This document shows, in pieces, positions 1-10,908 of a DNA stretch of 64,000 nt (positions are counted from its first letter, which is position 1; each line of letters begins with the position of its first letter). The position numbers were made by a program, and so were the translations under genes. Source of the stretch: Anaspis maculata (taxonomy: Eukaryota > Arthropoda > Insecta > Coleoptera > Scraptiidae); NCBI GenBank assembly GCA_949128115.1, contig OX421964.1:15028892-15092891 (forward strand), in the 5' to 3' direction. A model generated the notes under the pieces. That model was not told the DNA's origin. It saw only the letters and a list, made by a program, of their open reading frames with translations, and did no database searches.

Positions 1-59
1 CAGCTACAGCATTCGCTCGAAGATCTATAGGCAAACCACAGAAAAACTGCTCGACGTAG

Positions 60-900
60 CTTTAATGCAAAAAAAAAGGAAAAGATGTCAGCGAGGCTGA
101 TATCAGTGGCCATCTTAGGGAACAGAGGGTAGAGTAGATGCAGCAAGTGGGCGAGTGCGAAGTTGACGATGGAGATGTTGAGGAACTACAGGTCTAGCTC
201 AGATGCAGTTTTTGATAGCCATTGTCCGCGGACGCGGACACCTACTCCGCGACGATGTGGTTCATGGTCTGGTTCTCAGTTCCACATTCAGAACTCGGAT
301 CTTCTACATATCCTCACTGATAGAACTGAAATCTGCATTTTCCCTGCCCTGTTCGTATCCTATTGAATCCATACTTTCCTTGGAAGGGAGAAGCTCTTCG
401 GATCCTCTACAATCGCTCTGTTCTTGACGGCGGCTTCAGTATCCCATATTTCCTTCCAGTGTCTTTTCATCTCGAAATCTGCAGCATGGATTTTTGGCTG
501 CGATGTTCAAAATTGGCAGCCAGAAAGTCTGGGTAGATTTGACAACTCCAGCAATGATTCTCAATGCTTGGTTAAGAATGACGTCAATGATGTTGTGTGT
601 GTGTGCTACTCATCCAAACAGGAGCGTAGTATTCCGCTGTCGACTAGACCAAGACAATGGTGGATATCCAAAGAGTAGTGGCGTCGACACTCCATGTAGT
701 TCTCGCAAGTCTCTGAACCAGGTTCATTCGTGTCTTCGTCTTGGCAGTGAGTCTCTCCAAGTTGATCTTGAAGGATAATGTTTGGTCGAAGGTCCCACCG
801 AGGTACTTGGAGTGGGACTGTGCTGCAGATGAAGTCCGGCCATCAAAGCTGACATTGAGGTGACGAACTGCTTCTGTCGTTCAGATGAATGGCTCTAGTC
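60..900 (-). pseudogene. Degraded C-terminal part of a non-LTR retrotransposon RT
   Basis: Read on the minus strand, 850-600 encodes a typical post-YADD thumb segment: SHSKYLGGTFD, then RMNLVQRLARTTW, then an in-frame stop, then AEYYAPVW. About 590-500 continues with NQALRII and WLPIL. Near 290-230 a degenerate Cys/His segment resembles the C-terminal CG...QTMNHIVAECP motif of many animal non-LTR elements. At least one stop and several frameshifts break the frame, and no endonuclease or catalytic RT core lies in the window. It is a dead fragment. Its lineage differs from the I-clade element that follows. The assignment to non-LTR RT is firm; the clade is not resolved. Confidence 0.7.
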
Positions 901-1487
901 ACTATCTCCAGAGAGTTCGGATTCAATCCTCATTTCTGAAAGATGACAAAATTCTGTTGGAAAATCGTAATACATATTTATTATGTGCAGAAATATCATA
1001 GTGAAAAATCACAGAATCGGCGGGTTTTTATTTTGCACATCTGTGTTATTTGTCCAAAAAGTTTGTTTTCAGTTTTGACAAAAAAATACAAGATAAAACT
1101 TTGGATCAAGTTTTCATTTTTGGTTGGTCATAATCTACTCACTGTTCCACTGAATTGGTTCAAATTCATTTCATGGCTTGTCTCTGTTGACAGAAGGGCT
1201 GGCCTAAAAAGCTAAAATTACAGAAGCCAACTTTTTTCAATCGAGTCACATCGCAGGTCAACCATTAAATTTGCCTCAATATGGCTCGAACCCGATAACA
1301 GTATTCCCAAAAATGTAAATTTGACCAAATAACACAGGGATACATTTTTCCGAATCTGCGGCCCTAGACTTTGATTTACCCAGTAATTCTTGACAAGTTT
1401 TAACAGAGGAATATTGCTGGTAAATCTAAACAAAATTGAAATCCCCTATCTGCCATTGGTCTATGTAACGTTAATGAATAACCTTAT
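901..1487. other. No gene seen; weak inverted repeat
   Basis: No coding feature is recognisable. The stretches around 1010-1070 and 1290-1355 are imperfect inverted copies (shared core near TGTGTTATTTG), so a decayed fold-back element is possible. Confidence 0.4.
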
Positions 1488-1500
1488 AGCGTGGAGACCT
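1488..1500. repeat. 13-bp target-site duplication, left copy
   Basis: AGCGTGGAGACCT here is identical to 10896-10908. The two copies bracket the I-clade retrotransposon. The left copy abuts a run of about 17 T, which is the poly(A) tail of the minus-strand element. Confidence 0.9.
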
Positions 1501-1603
1501 TTTTTTTTTTTTTTTTTGTTAATTGGTTGGCCTTGAGGGCTTGCTCTTTAGCCACTAGAACGAATTTTCAATTCAAAATTTTACTTTTTCCATTTCTTTA
1601 ATT

Positions 1604-2639
1604 TCACACTTTCGTCTCAATGTTTTGAAAAAACTCTATTATCAGTGAAAGGATTTGGGGGTTATTTGTAGCCAACAGGGAAGTGATGTTCAGAGGAAGA
1701 AAACAGTTCCTGATGCTGACCAAGTTCTTTATTAGAGCTTCGATCAGCCTTTGATGATTCCCACAAGCAAACATCAAATGATTTATGTCACCAATCGACT
1801 CATTGTCACACGAGCATACCGGTGTCTCGAGAATGCCAATGCGGAACAAATGGGACGGAAAACATCCATGGTTCAGTTTAAGCCGAGTCAAGGTTAAAAC
1901 TTCTGATCTTTTAGTCAGACTTCCATTGCTCATGAGGGTCTGCCTGGGGAGAATAGGGTGAATCAAGGTGTAGTGATTCTTCGAAGTGCTAACGAATTCT
2001 CCCCATGAGGCTTCCCACTCTTTTCTGATATTCACTCTTACTATGGAGTACAGATCAGAGTATGTGACTACGTCTTCCACATGTGGTAAAGTCAATGCCT
2101 CCTTAGCCAAGGAGTCCGCCCTTTCATTGCCCGTAACACCGGTATGCCCCTTAACCCATATGAAGATAATTTCTTTACCTTTGTCTTCCAAAATTGTCAA
2201 CAGATGGAGGATTTGACAAATAATGCTACTGGTTTTTGAGTTTTTTGTAGAAGCCAAAGCTTTCAGAACACTCATGGAGTCCGACAACACAATATTGGTG
2301 TGAGCAACGTCGCTAACAGCCCAATCTAGCGCTCTTTCAATGGCATACGCTTCCGCCGTAAAAATTGAAGCCTCGTCCAAAATTTTATATTTGAACGATA
2401 TATCAAGGTTGTCCACAAAAAAAGCGCAGGCCGTACCTGAGTACGATCTGGACCCATCGGTATAAATTGTATTGCAAGGCTCACCAGAGTTCTGAGTAAT
2501 CAACTCAGAGACAATAAATTTGTTGACCACTGGACTCGGCGAATATTCCGGAAATATTATTCTTGGTTTGACTTGTCTCAATTTTATTGAAAATTGGAAG
2601 ATTGGAAGGATTGGGAAGGAGTTTCTGTCTAAAGCGTAA
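1604..2639 (-). pseudogene. ORF2 segment 3: RNase H domain and C-terminus
   Basis: RNase H removes the RNA strand during retrotransposon replication. The catalytic acids are visible in order: D in IYTDGSRS, E in FTAEAYAIERAL, D in LSDSMSVLKAL, and the HTGVTGNERADSLAKEA block with the final His and Asp. A C-terminal region with CSCDNESIGDINHLMFAC follows, a Cys/His motif common at the end of such ORFs. The frame is open to the stop at 1604-1606. It joins segment 2 in frame across the TAA duplication flanking the 2640-4260 insert. Confidence 0.9.
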
Positions 2640-4260
2640 TAGTCCAGTCAAAATAGATTTTAACCGGAAATAAATTCGGAAGTTGACAAAATTTGGTGGA
2701 TCGATGCGGAATTCAACTTGGAATAACATACTGGAATTCCCGAAAATTCCAAGGCTTGGCTTTTTTTCTAGGGCTAATAAAAGAGCACCATCCTTAGAAA
2801 TTTTCGGTTTTTTCTGAATAACCTGTAAACTATCACTTTTAGAACACAAAGAACAGCAAAGCAAATGTAGCCCGTTAAATTCTCAAGAGATCAGTACTAA
2901 ATTTATTACTCTATGGTCAATAGCCTCTGAGATACAGCGTCTGCTAAGACGCAGTGAAAATTACTCAAAATTTATTTCCGGATTTTACGTAACAATTTGC
3001 ATAATGTCAGTTCAGGGGCTGTAACGTGGACAGCAGATGTGTGGGTTTTATTGTGTTTTACATTTTTGGAAAGCCAATTCAACCTTTGGTATCACACTTT
3101 TGTCTAGAAGTCGCCAACTCCAAAATGGTACTTTTCCTTGACCTCTGAAATTGATACTTGATTACCCGAAGAATCCCCAAAAATCGATTTTTTTCATAGC
3201 ATGCCATTTGCTCAATTTTTCAAGTAGAGCAAAACCATCCAGGGAATATATGAAGAATTGAATACCAAAAAAACAACATGTTCCGGAATCTTTTTCCCAG
3301 TGATGGTTCCAGAGTTTTAAGTTGAAAGACTAAAACGACCTATTTGGACAAAAAACTGGGTGATCCGACACTAACTGCTGAATACTGTACGGACCTTGCA
3401 TTTGAGGTGTAAGATGTCACTTGGCAGACGTGGAAAGTACATAAGTATATTCAATACGTCTGCTTAGTGGCATTTTGCATCATCAAATGCAAGGTCCGTA
3501 CAGTATTCAGCAGTTAGTGTCCGAACTACCTATCTTTCTTCCAAATAGATCGTTGTAGTCTTTCAATCCATATAACTCAGGAACCATCACTGGGAAAAAG
3601 ATCCCGTTACATGTTATTTTTTTGGTATTCAATTCTTCATATATTCCTTGGATGGTTTTGCCCTACTTAGAAAATTAGGCAAATGGCATGGTATGAAAAA
3701 AATCGATTTTTGGGGATTCTTCGGGACATCAAGTATCGATTTCAAAGGTCGAGGAAAAGTACCATTTTGAAGTTGGCGACTTCTAGACAAAAGTGTGATA
3801 CCAAATGTTAAATTGGCTTTCCAAATACGTAAAACCGATTGAAATCCGCACATTTGCTGTCCACGTTACAACCCGTGAACTGACACTATGCAAATTGTTA
3901 CGTAAAATCCGGAAATAATTTTTGAGCAATTTTCACTGCGTTCCGGCAGACGCGGTATCTCAAAGGCTTTTGATCAGAAAGTAATGAGTTTAGTACTGAT
4001 CTCTTGGGAATTCAACGGGCTACATTTGCCTCGCGAGTATTGGTGTTCTAAAGGTAATAGTTTACAAGTTATTCAGAAAAAATCGAAAACTTTCAAGGAT
4101 GGTGCTCTTTTATTGGTCCTAAAAAAAAATCCAAGCCTTCGAATTTTCGGGAATTTCGGTATGTTATCCTACGTTGAATTCTGCATCGATCCACCAAATT
4201 TTGTCAACTTCCGAATTTATTTCCGGTTTGGCCCGATTTTTGCTTAATTTGACTGGACTA
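2640..4260. mobile_element. Fold-back element 'TAGTCCAGT' type, 1.62 kb, in ORF2
   Basis: The ends are inverted copies, TAGTCCAGTCAAA (2640) and TTTGACTGGACTA (to 4260), flanked by TAA on both sides (2637-2639 and 4261-4263). Arms of roughly 600-650 bp are inverted copies around a short centre near 3,350-3,500. The arm ends carry a short stretch that appears as IWWIDAEFN in both reading contexts; this is palindrome sequence, not retrotransposon protein. No transposase is visible. The same terminal sequence bounds the 22,012 and 31,204 elements, whose interiors differ. Superfamily unassigned; a 3-bp AT-rich duplication is compatible with PIF/Harbinger. Confidence 0.85.
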
Positions 4261-6302
4261 TAAGTGTGAGGGTTCAAATTAATGAACGCTTCTGCTATCG
4301 GTGGCGTATTTTTTCTTATCCAGTATTTTCCCGATAAGCATTCAATAGCCAAAGGGGCCACGCTTTTCTCAATGAATGATCGGTTGAAGGTAGAGAGCTT
4401 GATGAGGGATTTTTCAGCGAGCAATTTTCTTCGTAGATTTAGCGGCGGTTCTTGGGACTCAGCTAGAATGGCTGGACATGGTGATGATCTTAAGGCACCA
4501 ATGCAAATACGAATGGCTTTATATTGGATACGATCTAGTTTAAGAAGGTTGGATTTCGACGCTGAACCGTACCAAACACAAGCGTAGTCAATGATGGAGC
4601 GGATGTATGCCCTATAAAATGTGATTGCAACTTTTGGGTCTATTCCCCATTTAGCTCCACAAATGTGCCTAAGCATATTCAGTCCTTTTTCACACTTACC
4701 TATGATATGATCAATGTGTTTTGACCACAGAAGTTTTTTATCCAACACCACTCCTAAATATTTACAGTTATCAACCACCGGAACCGTAAATTTACCCAGT
4801 TTGAGCGTACTGCTCAACTTTAATCTTTTTCGAGAGAAAAACATGACCGATGACTTTTCCTGCGACAAAGTAAATGCCTTGCCTGCGAGCCAGTTGTTTA
4901 GGCAAAATGCAACGTACCTTAAATCCGTTACACATTCCTTGTAGGTCTTTCTCGAAGTATATAAACATATGTCATCTGCGTATTGAATACACTTGACTGA
5001 ATTGTCGCACATGTCATGTATATCCGAGGTGTAGACATTGAAAAGCGAAGGGCTTAATTTTGAACTTAGAGGTAAGCCTTGGGACGACTTTTGCGGCCCA
5101 TACAATTTATTGTTACTGTCACGGACGTAAATTGACCTGTTGTAAAACAATTCCACGATGTTCGAAGCCGCAAAACTTCCAATCCCAAATTCCTGCAGTC
5201 TGGTCTTCAAAATTTCCAAATTCACTGCATCGTAAGCACCCTTTATATCTAGAAATAAACATCCCAAAATTTCATTCGATGACATAGAAATCTGAACATC
5301 TGTTACCAATTGACCAATCGCCTCCGCTGTACCTTTACCACTCCTAAACCCAAATTGGTTTTTAGGCAGGAGAGAGTTGTGTTCTAAGAACCACTCAAGG
5401 CGAGACTTTATTAAACACTCAAAAGTTTTGGTAATACACGACATCAACGAGATGGGCCTATACGCAGATGATTCAGCTGGGTTTTTTCCAGGCTTGAGTA
5501 ATAAGCACACCACAATTTGCTTCATTTGATCCACGTAAATACCACCATTCCACCAATCGTTGAAAATTTCAAGCATTACCTGTTTAGCTGCCCAAGGTAA
5601 GTTTCTCAACATCGCATATGTATTACTGTCTACTCCTGGGGCCGAGCTGTTTCCAGTCTTGATCGCACTGTCGAGATCCGACAAAGAAAAGGGGAAATCG
5701 GGAAAATTACTAGTAGCATTTTTTTCCGGTGTGTTGTCAACTGTCACAAAAGGAGGGGCAAGTTTATCCAGGGTGTCAGTAATTACTTCTATGGGTATCT
5801 GAGGTTTATTTACTTTGTAGTTTTTGTTCGAAATCTTCCTTATAAATGTCCAAATCTCTGCGGGAGAAGTATTTCTGTCTATTTCGTTCAGAAAACTCTT
5901 CCAGCGATCCCTTCCCTTAGTCTTGAACAACCGTTTACATTCTGCATCCCTTTTTTTGTACTGGAGGAAATTATTCATGTTCAAGTTGGATTTGTATTGA
6001 TTCAACGCATGTTTTCTGATTTTAGCCATTTTTGTACAATCTTCATCCCACCAAAGAGGTTTACCTATTTTGAGGATAGAAGGGGACTTGATTGGGATAC
6101 TCTGAGATGCCGCATCAGAAATTTTTTCAAGCAAAAAAATCAGTTTATTACCATGGTGCAATTCGTTAATGGTTCTGTTGATCTCGATTTGGAAAACGTC
6201 CCAGTCCGCAGAAGAATCCTTCCACTTCGACGACGGAAAAACAACTTCAGGGATAAATGTCTCATTGAAGGAATAAAAAATGGGCAAGTGATCAGAGCCC
6301 AT
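4261..6302 (-). pseudogene. ORF2 segment 2: reverse transcriptase domain
   Basis: This is the RT core of ORF2. It begins at the end of the endonuclease (GSDHLPI), then a linker with WWDEDC, then RT motifs in order: SSAPGVDS, YRPISLMSCITKTFE, NQFGFRSGKGT, LDIKGAYDAV, the catalytic CIQYADDICLY, and KYLGVVLDKKL. The thumb includes FYRAYIRSIIDYACVWYG. The template-grip motif reads GLPLSSKLSP where the family usually has G-x-P-Q-G-S-x-L-S-P, so the Q-G pair is altered and activity may be reduced. The 1.6-kb fold-back at 2640-4260 separates it from RNase H. The open frame extends into that fold-back for a few dozen codons, which are not native. Confidence 0.92.
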
Positions 6303-7953
6303 TAGTACAAGAAAGATAGATTTTAACCTCGGAAAAAATATGGACGTCCTGAAAATTTGATATTTTGTTCAGAATTGAGTGTTCTACAACATATCCAAAA
6401 TCGCCAAAAATCGCACCCGGGGGTTTTGAGTTATTGGAGGGGGGGTAAAAAATTGCTGGTAAAAATAGAGGGGATGGAACCCGTTAACCAATTGGATGCG
6501 AATACATTATATTTCGACGTATCATATCCCATTGATACCATTTTGGCACAAAAAGTGTCCATCATTGTTAAAGGGGAGTAGTGGGGGGGCGAAGCTCTGC
6601 TAGATGGTCCATTTTGTTTTTATGGCCATGTAGAACCGATCACAACAAGTTTGGTATCTTTTCCGACTAAATTCAATCTCCTGAACTCGTATCCGATGTG
6701 TAAATTCGGATGAAAACAAGTTTGAACAAGTTAACTTGAGAAAACTTGTTTTTTCTTTGACAATTTTGACGAATTTTTTTTTTACTGTTGGAGGTGTTTA
6801 TTTTTAGAAAATTTGCAGGGACCATTAAATTGAAGTGTATTCTCCACAAAAATCATCCACTCAATGTATAATTTTGTTTCTCGAGTTTCAAAAATTGATT
6901 TGAACTTGAGCCGGCACAGCGCGTCGTCTACTACTGACCAGAACACTACAGCATGCACCTTTAAATGAAAACACCTCAAACTGTTGAAGAAATAACAACT
7001 TATCTTTGAAAATTGGAGGATCTGTGAAGAATTGAATTTCCTATACCATGAACAAAATCGCCATGAATCGCATTGCAGGGTTTTGAGTTATTCAAGGGGA
7101 GAGGTAACAGTTCATAGAGTATGAATCTTGTCAAAGTGTCATCCTCCTCCTCGAATAACTCAAAATCCTGCATTGCGATTCATGGCAATTTTGTTCATGG
7201 TATAGGGAATTCAATTCTTCACAGATCCTCCAATTTTCAAAGATGAGTTGTTATTTCTTCAATAGTTTGAGGTGTTTTCATTTAAAGGTGCATGCTGTAG
7301 TGTTCTGGTCAGTAGTAGACGACACGCCGCGCCGGCTCAAGTTCAAATCGATTTTTTAAACTCGTGAAACAAAATTATACATCGAGTGGATGATTTTTGT
7401 GGAGAATACACTTCAATTTAATGGTCCCTGAGAATTTTCTAAAAATGAACACCTCCAACAGTAGAAAAAAAATTCGTCAAAATTGTCAAAGAAAAAACAA
7501 GTTTTCTCAAGTCAACTTGTTTAAACTTGTTTTTATCCGAATTTACACATCATATACGAGTTCAAGAGATTGAATTCAGTCGGAAAAGATACCAAACGTG
7601 TCGTGATCGGTTCTTCATCGCCAGAAAAACAAAATGGACCACCTAGCAGAGCTTCGCCCCCCCACTACTCCCCTTCAACAATGATGGACACTTTTTGTGC
7701 CAAAATGGTATCAATGGGATATGAAACGTCGAACTATAGTGTATCCGCAACCAATGGATTGACGGGTTCCATCCCCTCCATGTTTACCTGCAATTTTTTA
7801 CCCCCCCTCCAATAACTCAAAACCCCCAGGTGCGATTTTTGGCGATTTTGGATATGTTGTAGAGCACTCAATTCTGAACAGAATATGAAATTTTCATGAC
7901 GTCCATATTTATTCCGAGGTTTTGCCGATTTTCTTACTATTTTTCCTGTACTA
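6303..7953. mobile_element. Fold-back element 'TAGTAC' type, 1.65 kb, in ORF2
   Basis: Inverted ends TAGTACAAGAAAGATAG and the reverse of TAGTACAGGAAAAATAG are flanked by CAT on both sides (6300-6302, 7954-7956). Long arms are inverted copies, for example the CAGAATTGAGTGTTCTACA stretch near 6370 against its complement near 7870. The centre near 7,130 is short. No coding content is credible. It splits the endonuclease end from the RT exactly before the GSDHLP codons. Confidence 0.85.
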
Positions 7954-9381
7954 CATAGGATCCGAGCAAACCTTCCAATCAATTTTAGTCACAATGTCAC
8001 TAGTAGCCAAGGTAAGATCCACCGCTGAAACCGGCATGGAAGGAGGGGAGAGTCTGGTGGGAGAACCATCATTCAAAACAATAAAATTGGTGTTTTCAAG
8101 TGAATCCACCAACCGTACACCTGCGGTATTATTTCTTGCTGAACCCCAAAGAAGACTATGAGCATTGAAGTCACCACCGATGATTGTCTTGTCGGAATAA
8201 TTCGAGAAAATGTTATCCCAATCTGAACGAGTCACATTCACATTAGGGGGCCTATAAACAACAATAAAATTCAATGTGGTGTTAGTGTTCGTCAGTTTTA
8301 TACCACATGCTTCAATGTCCAGACGCGTGTTCCAATTCAAGTGCAATCTATCAAACCTGATTTAAAATTGATAAAGGGATCCATAGTGCTCAAAATGGAG
8401 TTGTATAATATAAAGTTGTAGTAAATCAGTCTTCTCCACTTGTTTTTTATATCATTTACTCGAGTTTCGGCTAATTAAATATATAAAGCCATTTTCAAAA
8501 ATAATGTGACATAGCATAGAACTTTATGTCTAAGTAATGATGTAACAATGAAGAATAGACGTAACAGGTAAAACAACAAAACAAAATGAAGGAGAGGATT
8601 ATAAAATTGGGAGTAGAGCTGGTATAATGTAGATGTTGTCAAAATCGGTTTGTTCGTTGAGGAGGCTATCTGGGTCAAGATTGTATTGTTTTTTTATTTG
8701 TAAAATTTCAGAAAATTCAATTAGGTGTCTGTTGTCAAGTTTTTGGATTGGTTTCAAACAATGATGGAATGGAATGGCCATGATTTTGCTTTTAATTGTT
8801 TGAAACCAATCCAAAAACTTGACAACAGACACCTAATTGAATTTTCTGAAATTTTACAAATAAAAAAACAATACAATCTTGACCCAGATAGCCTCCTCAA
8901 CGAACAAACCGATTTTGACAACATCTACATTATACCAGCTCTACTCCCAATTTTATAATCCTCTCCTTCATTTTGTTTTGTTGTTTTACCTGTTACGTCT
9001 ATTCTTCATTGTTACATCATTACTTAGACATAAAGTTCTATGCTATGTCACATTATTTTTGAAAATGGCTTTATATATTTAATTAGCCGAAACTCGAGTA
9101 AATGATATAAAAAACAAGTGGAGAAGACTGATTTACTACAACTTTATATCAAACCTGAGTTTGTTTGCTACCATAATAGCTACACCACCTCCATGTTGAT
9201 CTCTGTCACATCGTACTAAGCTATATCCCGGAAAACCAAAAGTTTTTCCAGGAGAGAGCCACGTTTCCGTAATCAAAATTATATCGCAGGGTTCATTGTG
9301 TAGATAAATTTGAAGATTTGTTTTATTAGACGTTATGGAACGCGCGTTCCATTGTAGGATTTTTATTTGCTTCTTAACCAT
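7954..9381 (-). pseudogene. ORF2 segment 1: endonuclease domain, split by a fold-back insert
   Basis: This is the N-terminal apurinic/apyrimidinic-type endonuclease that nicks target DNA for target-primed reverse transcription. Visible motifs are LQWNARSI near the start, ITETWLSP, GGGVAI, VVYRPPN, GGDFNAH and, at the RT side of the next insert, GSDHLPI. ORF2 may start at 9381 (MVKKQ) or at an upstream in-frame ATG at 9423. The 786-bp palindrome at 8361-9146 interrupts the frame with a 12-bp duplication. Because 12 is a multiple of three, the flanking codons line up when one copy is ignored (..KLRFD | RLHLNW..). The segment ends at the CAT duplication of the second insert. Confidence 0.85.
8361..9146. 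mobile_element. Near-perfect palindromic insert with 12-bp duplication
   Basis: TATCAAACCTGA occurs at 8349-8360 and again at 9147-9158, on either side of the insert. Inside, arms of about 345 bp (8409-8755 and about 8800-9146) read as exact inverted copies wherever I compared them, and both encode the same mirrored 67-residue frame. The spacer is about 40 bp. About 50 bp at the left end (8361-8408) is unpaired. Read outward from the centre, each arm encodes a 50-residue tail containing KPIQKLDNRHLIEF and DPDSLLNEQTDFDN, then a stop. This could be the 3' end of a captured gene. The long duplication differs from the 2-3 bp of the other fold-backs and hints at a retroposition-like origin. Confidence 0.8.
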
Positions 9382-9538
9382 TATTAGTTGTTGAGTAATG
9401 ACAAATGTTAGTAAACAACTCATCGGCGAATTTGTTACAGTCTATGGTGAGATCAATTTCATTCCTAACTGATAAAGGAATCTCATCACGTATGTTTTCA
9501 AGAATGTCATTTAGCATTCGCAAAACCACCGGTTTCAT
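9374..9538 (-). CDS. 54-aa ORF between gag and ORF2 of the I-clade element
   Basis: An ATG at 9538 follows the gag stop by 6 nt and opens a 54-codon frame that ends with TAA at 9376-9374. That stop overlaps a candidate ORF2 start in the string ATGGTTAA (9381-9374). The predicted peptide is leucine- and acid-rich and looks helical (LNDILENIRDEIPLSVRNEI), with two cysteines. I recognise no domain. The tight spacing on both sides suggests it is translated, or at least serves ribosome reinitiation between gag and pol. It could instead be the eroded N-terminus of ORF2 or chance: 54 open codons are short, and the junction layout is the main support. Confidence 0.5.
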   Translation of the reverse strand: MKPVVLRMLNDILENIRDEIPLSVRNEIDLTIDCNKFADELFTNICHYSTTNNG

Positions 9539-9544
9539 GGTGCC

Positions 9545-10729
9545 CTAAAAATTGTCTTTATTTGCCTGTAAATAGTCGATTATCGAACCGCCAGTATCAC
9601 TGCTATATATGCTTTTTACTCGTTCAAAGTGTGGAGCGATATCCACCGTTTTTCTGCGTTTGGGCGAGTTATCAGCTGCTCTATAATGGCCCTGACTTTG
9701 TTGACTGTTTTTATTCCGTGCATTGTAAGAGCGGCTGGGAAGCGATGGAAATTCGGGGATATTTGCGAGTGCAGCAAACCTGTTACCTGTAGTACCTGTA
9801 GTTAAATTAGCTTTGACAGCAGCAGCAAAATTTGGGTTTTTTTCGACTTTTTCTGCTTCCTTAAATGTGATATTATGCTCCGCCATGATCTTTTTGATCC
9901 GAAGCTGTTTTTCATACATTGGACATTGCCTGGAAAGAGAATTGTGCCGATTGTTTTGGCAATACATGCAGAAAACTTCACTTGTACAACTACCCTCGTG
10001 TTTCTCACCACAATTTTTACATTTTGCTTCCGCGCTTTTGCAAGCGAGTGTATGGTGGCCGAACAATAAACATTTGGTACATTGTACAACAGGATAATAA
10101 TACTGATCAACCTCGCATCTTACATAATCTATGTAAATAAACTGAGGAAGAACGGAACCTGAAAAGGACACCACAATCATTTGCCTTTTTACCTTAATAG
10201 ACTTTCCATCTTTATCCGTCACAGTTTTTTCCATCCTTCTTACCGAGTTAACAGGAATGTTTGAATCAATATTCTTCAGCAAATAGTCTTCTGACAGTGA
10301 AGTATCCACATAGCGCACTATGCCCTTTTTTTCAGTGAGGTGGCGTGGGACATACGCTACCAAATTGTTAGTTTCAAAAACCGGATTTGAGACTATATCG
10401 TTAGCCGCATTAGCTGATTTCAGAGCGATTTTCAGTCTATTGATACCTACCACGTTTATCTCGATAATATCGGGGTTATTCAACGCTCTTAGTTTTTGCC
10501 CTACGCTCATCGGGTGTAGACGACCGATGTTCAGGTTTTTATGTTCGACAAAAACCCAAAAAGGGCCTTTGTCATTGAAACCATACTTATTGGATTTGAG
10601 AAGGTTGATTCTTTCCTCCGTGATAATTGGACGGTCGGGACGCCTTGGCGTGTTGTTGGACCGCTGCGATTGCTGCGATTCATCATTGACTTCCATGTCG
10701 TCGTTGGTTCCCACAGAGTCTTCACTCAT
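9545..10729 (-). CDS. ORF1 gag-like protein of the I-clade element (394 aa)
   Basis: This encodes the nucleic-acid-binding ORF1 protein that packages the element's RNA. Residues about 1-40 are acidic and Ser/Asn-rich. The middle is a globular region. From about residue 215 there are three zinc-knuckle-like motifs in a row: CTKCLLFGHHTLAC (CX2CX4HX4C), CKNCGEKHEGSC, and CMYCQNNRHNSLSRQC. The tail is basic and contains PKRRKTV, a likely nuclear signal. The ATG at 10729 is the first in frame, about 170 bp from the element's 5' end. The stop (9547-9545) lies 6 nt before the ATG of the next small ORF. The frame is intact. Knuckle number and order match I/Jockey-group ORF1 proteins. Confidence 0.88.
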   Translation of the reverse strand: MSEDSVGTNDDMEVNDESQQSQRSNNTPRRPDRPIITEERINLLKSNKYGFNDKGPFWVFVEHKNLNIGRLHPMSVGQKLRALNNPDIIEINVVGINRLKIALKSANAANDIVSNPVFETNNLVAYVPRHLTEKKGIVRYVDTSLSEDYLLKNIDSNIPVNSVRRMEKTVTDKDGKSIKVKRQMIVVSFSGSVLPQFIYIDYVRCEVDQYYYPVVQCTKCLLFGHHTLACKSAEAKCKNCGEKHEGSCTSEVFCMYCQNNRHNSLSRQCPMYEKQLRIKKIMAEHNITFKEAEKVEKNPNFAAAVKANLTTGTTGNRFAALANIPEFPSLPSRSYNARNKNSQQSQGHYRAADNSPKRRKTVDIAPHFERVKSIYSSDTGGSIIDYLQANKDNF

Positions 10730-10895
10730 GATGGTGCCACCTTGGACTCCCTTTCGGGAGTCTCCCAGCTACCACTCACAACACCAGAACAAAACTTTGA
10801 ATTGCTTTTCTTGAAGAAAACCACAACCAAACTCACAAAACCTATAGCTTTATCTCCCGCACACGTCCGCACCTTAGAGATAACAACACTCGACC

Positions 10896-10908
10896 AGCGT
10901 GGAGACCT
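10896..10908. repeat. 13-bp target-site duplication, right copy
   Basis: Identical to 1488-1500. It marks the full-length 5' end of the retrotransposon at 10895. Confidence 0.9.

Larger units (their letters stand above)
1501..10895 (-). mobile_element. Full-length I-clade-like non-LTR retrotransposon with three insertions
   Basis: The element runs on the minus strand from 10895 (5' end) to the poly-T at 1501-1517 (3' poly(A)). Perfect 13-bp TSDs flank it. Gene order is 5'UTR, gag-like ORF1 with CCHC knuckles, a 54-aa small ORF, then ORF2 with apurinic-type endonuclease, RT and RNase H. RNase H after RT is typical of the I group. Fold-back insertions at 2640-4260, 6303-7953 and 8361-9146 bring it to 9,395 bp. 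Without them and their TSDs it is about 5.3 kb, close to the usual length of I elements. Discounting the insertions also gives an ORF2 of 3,702 nt, a multiple of three, and I saw no stop in it. The element therefore seems recently active and was disabled by later insertions. Confidence 0.9.

Noticed and set aside
8475..9082. Two identical 67-residue frames on opposite strands
   Set aside because: Same sequence read from both palindrome arms. The hydrophobic stretch is probably 3'UTR. Only the outward tail near the loop might be captured coding sequence.
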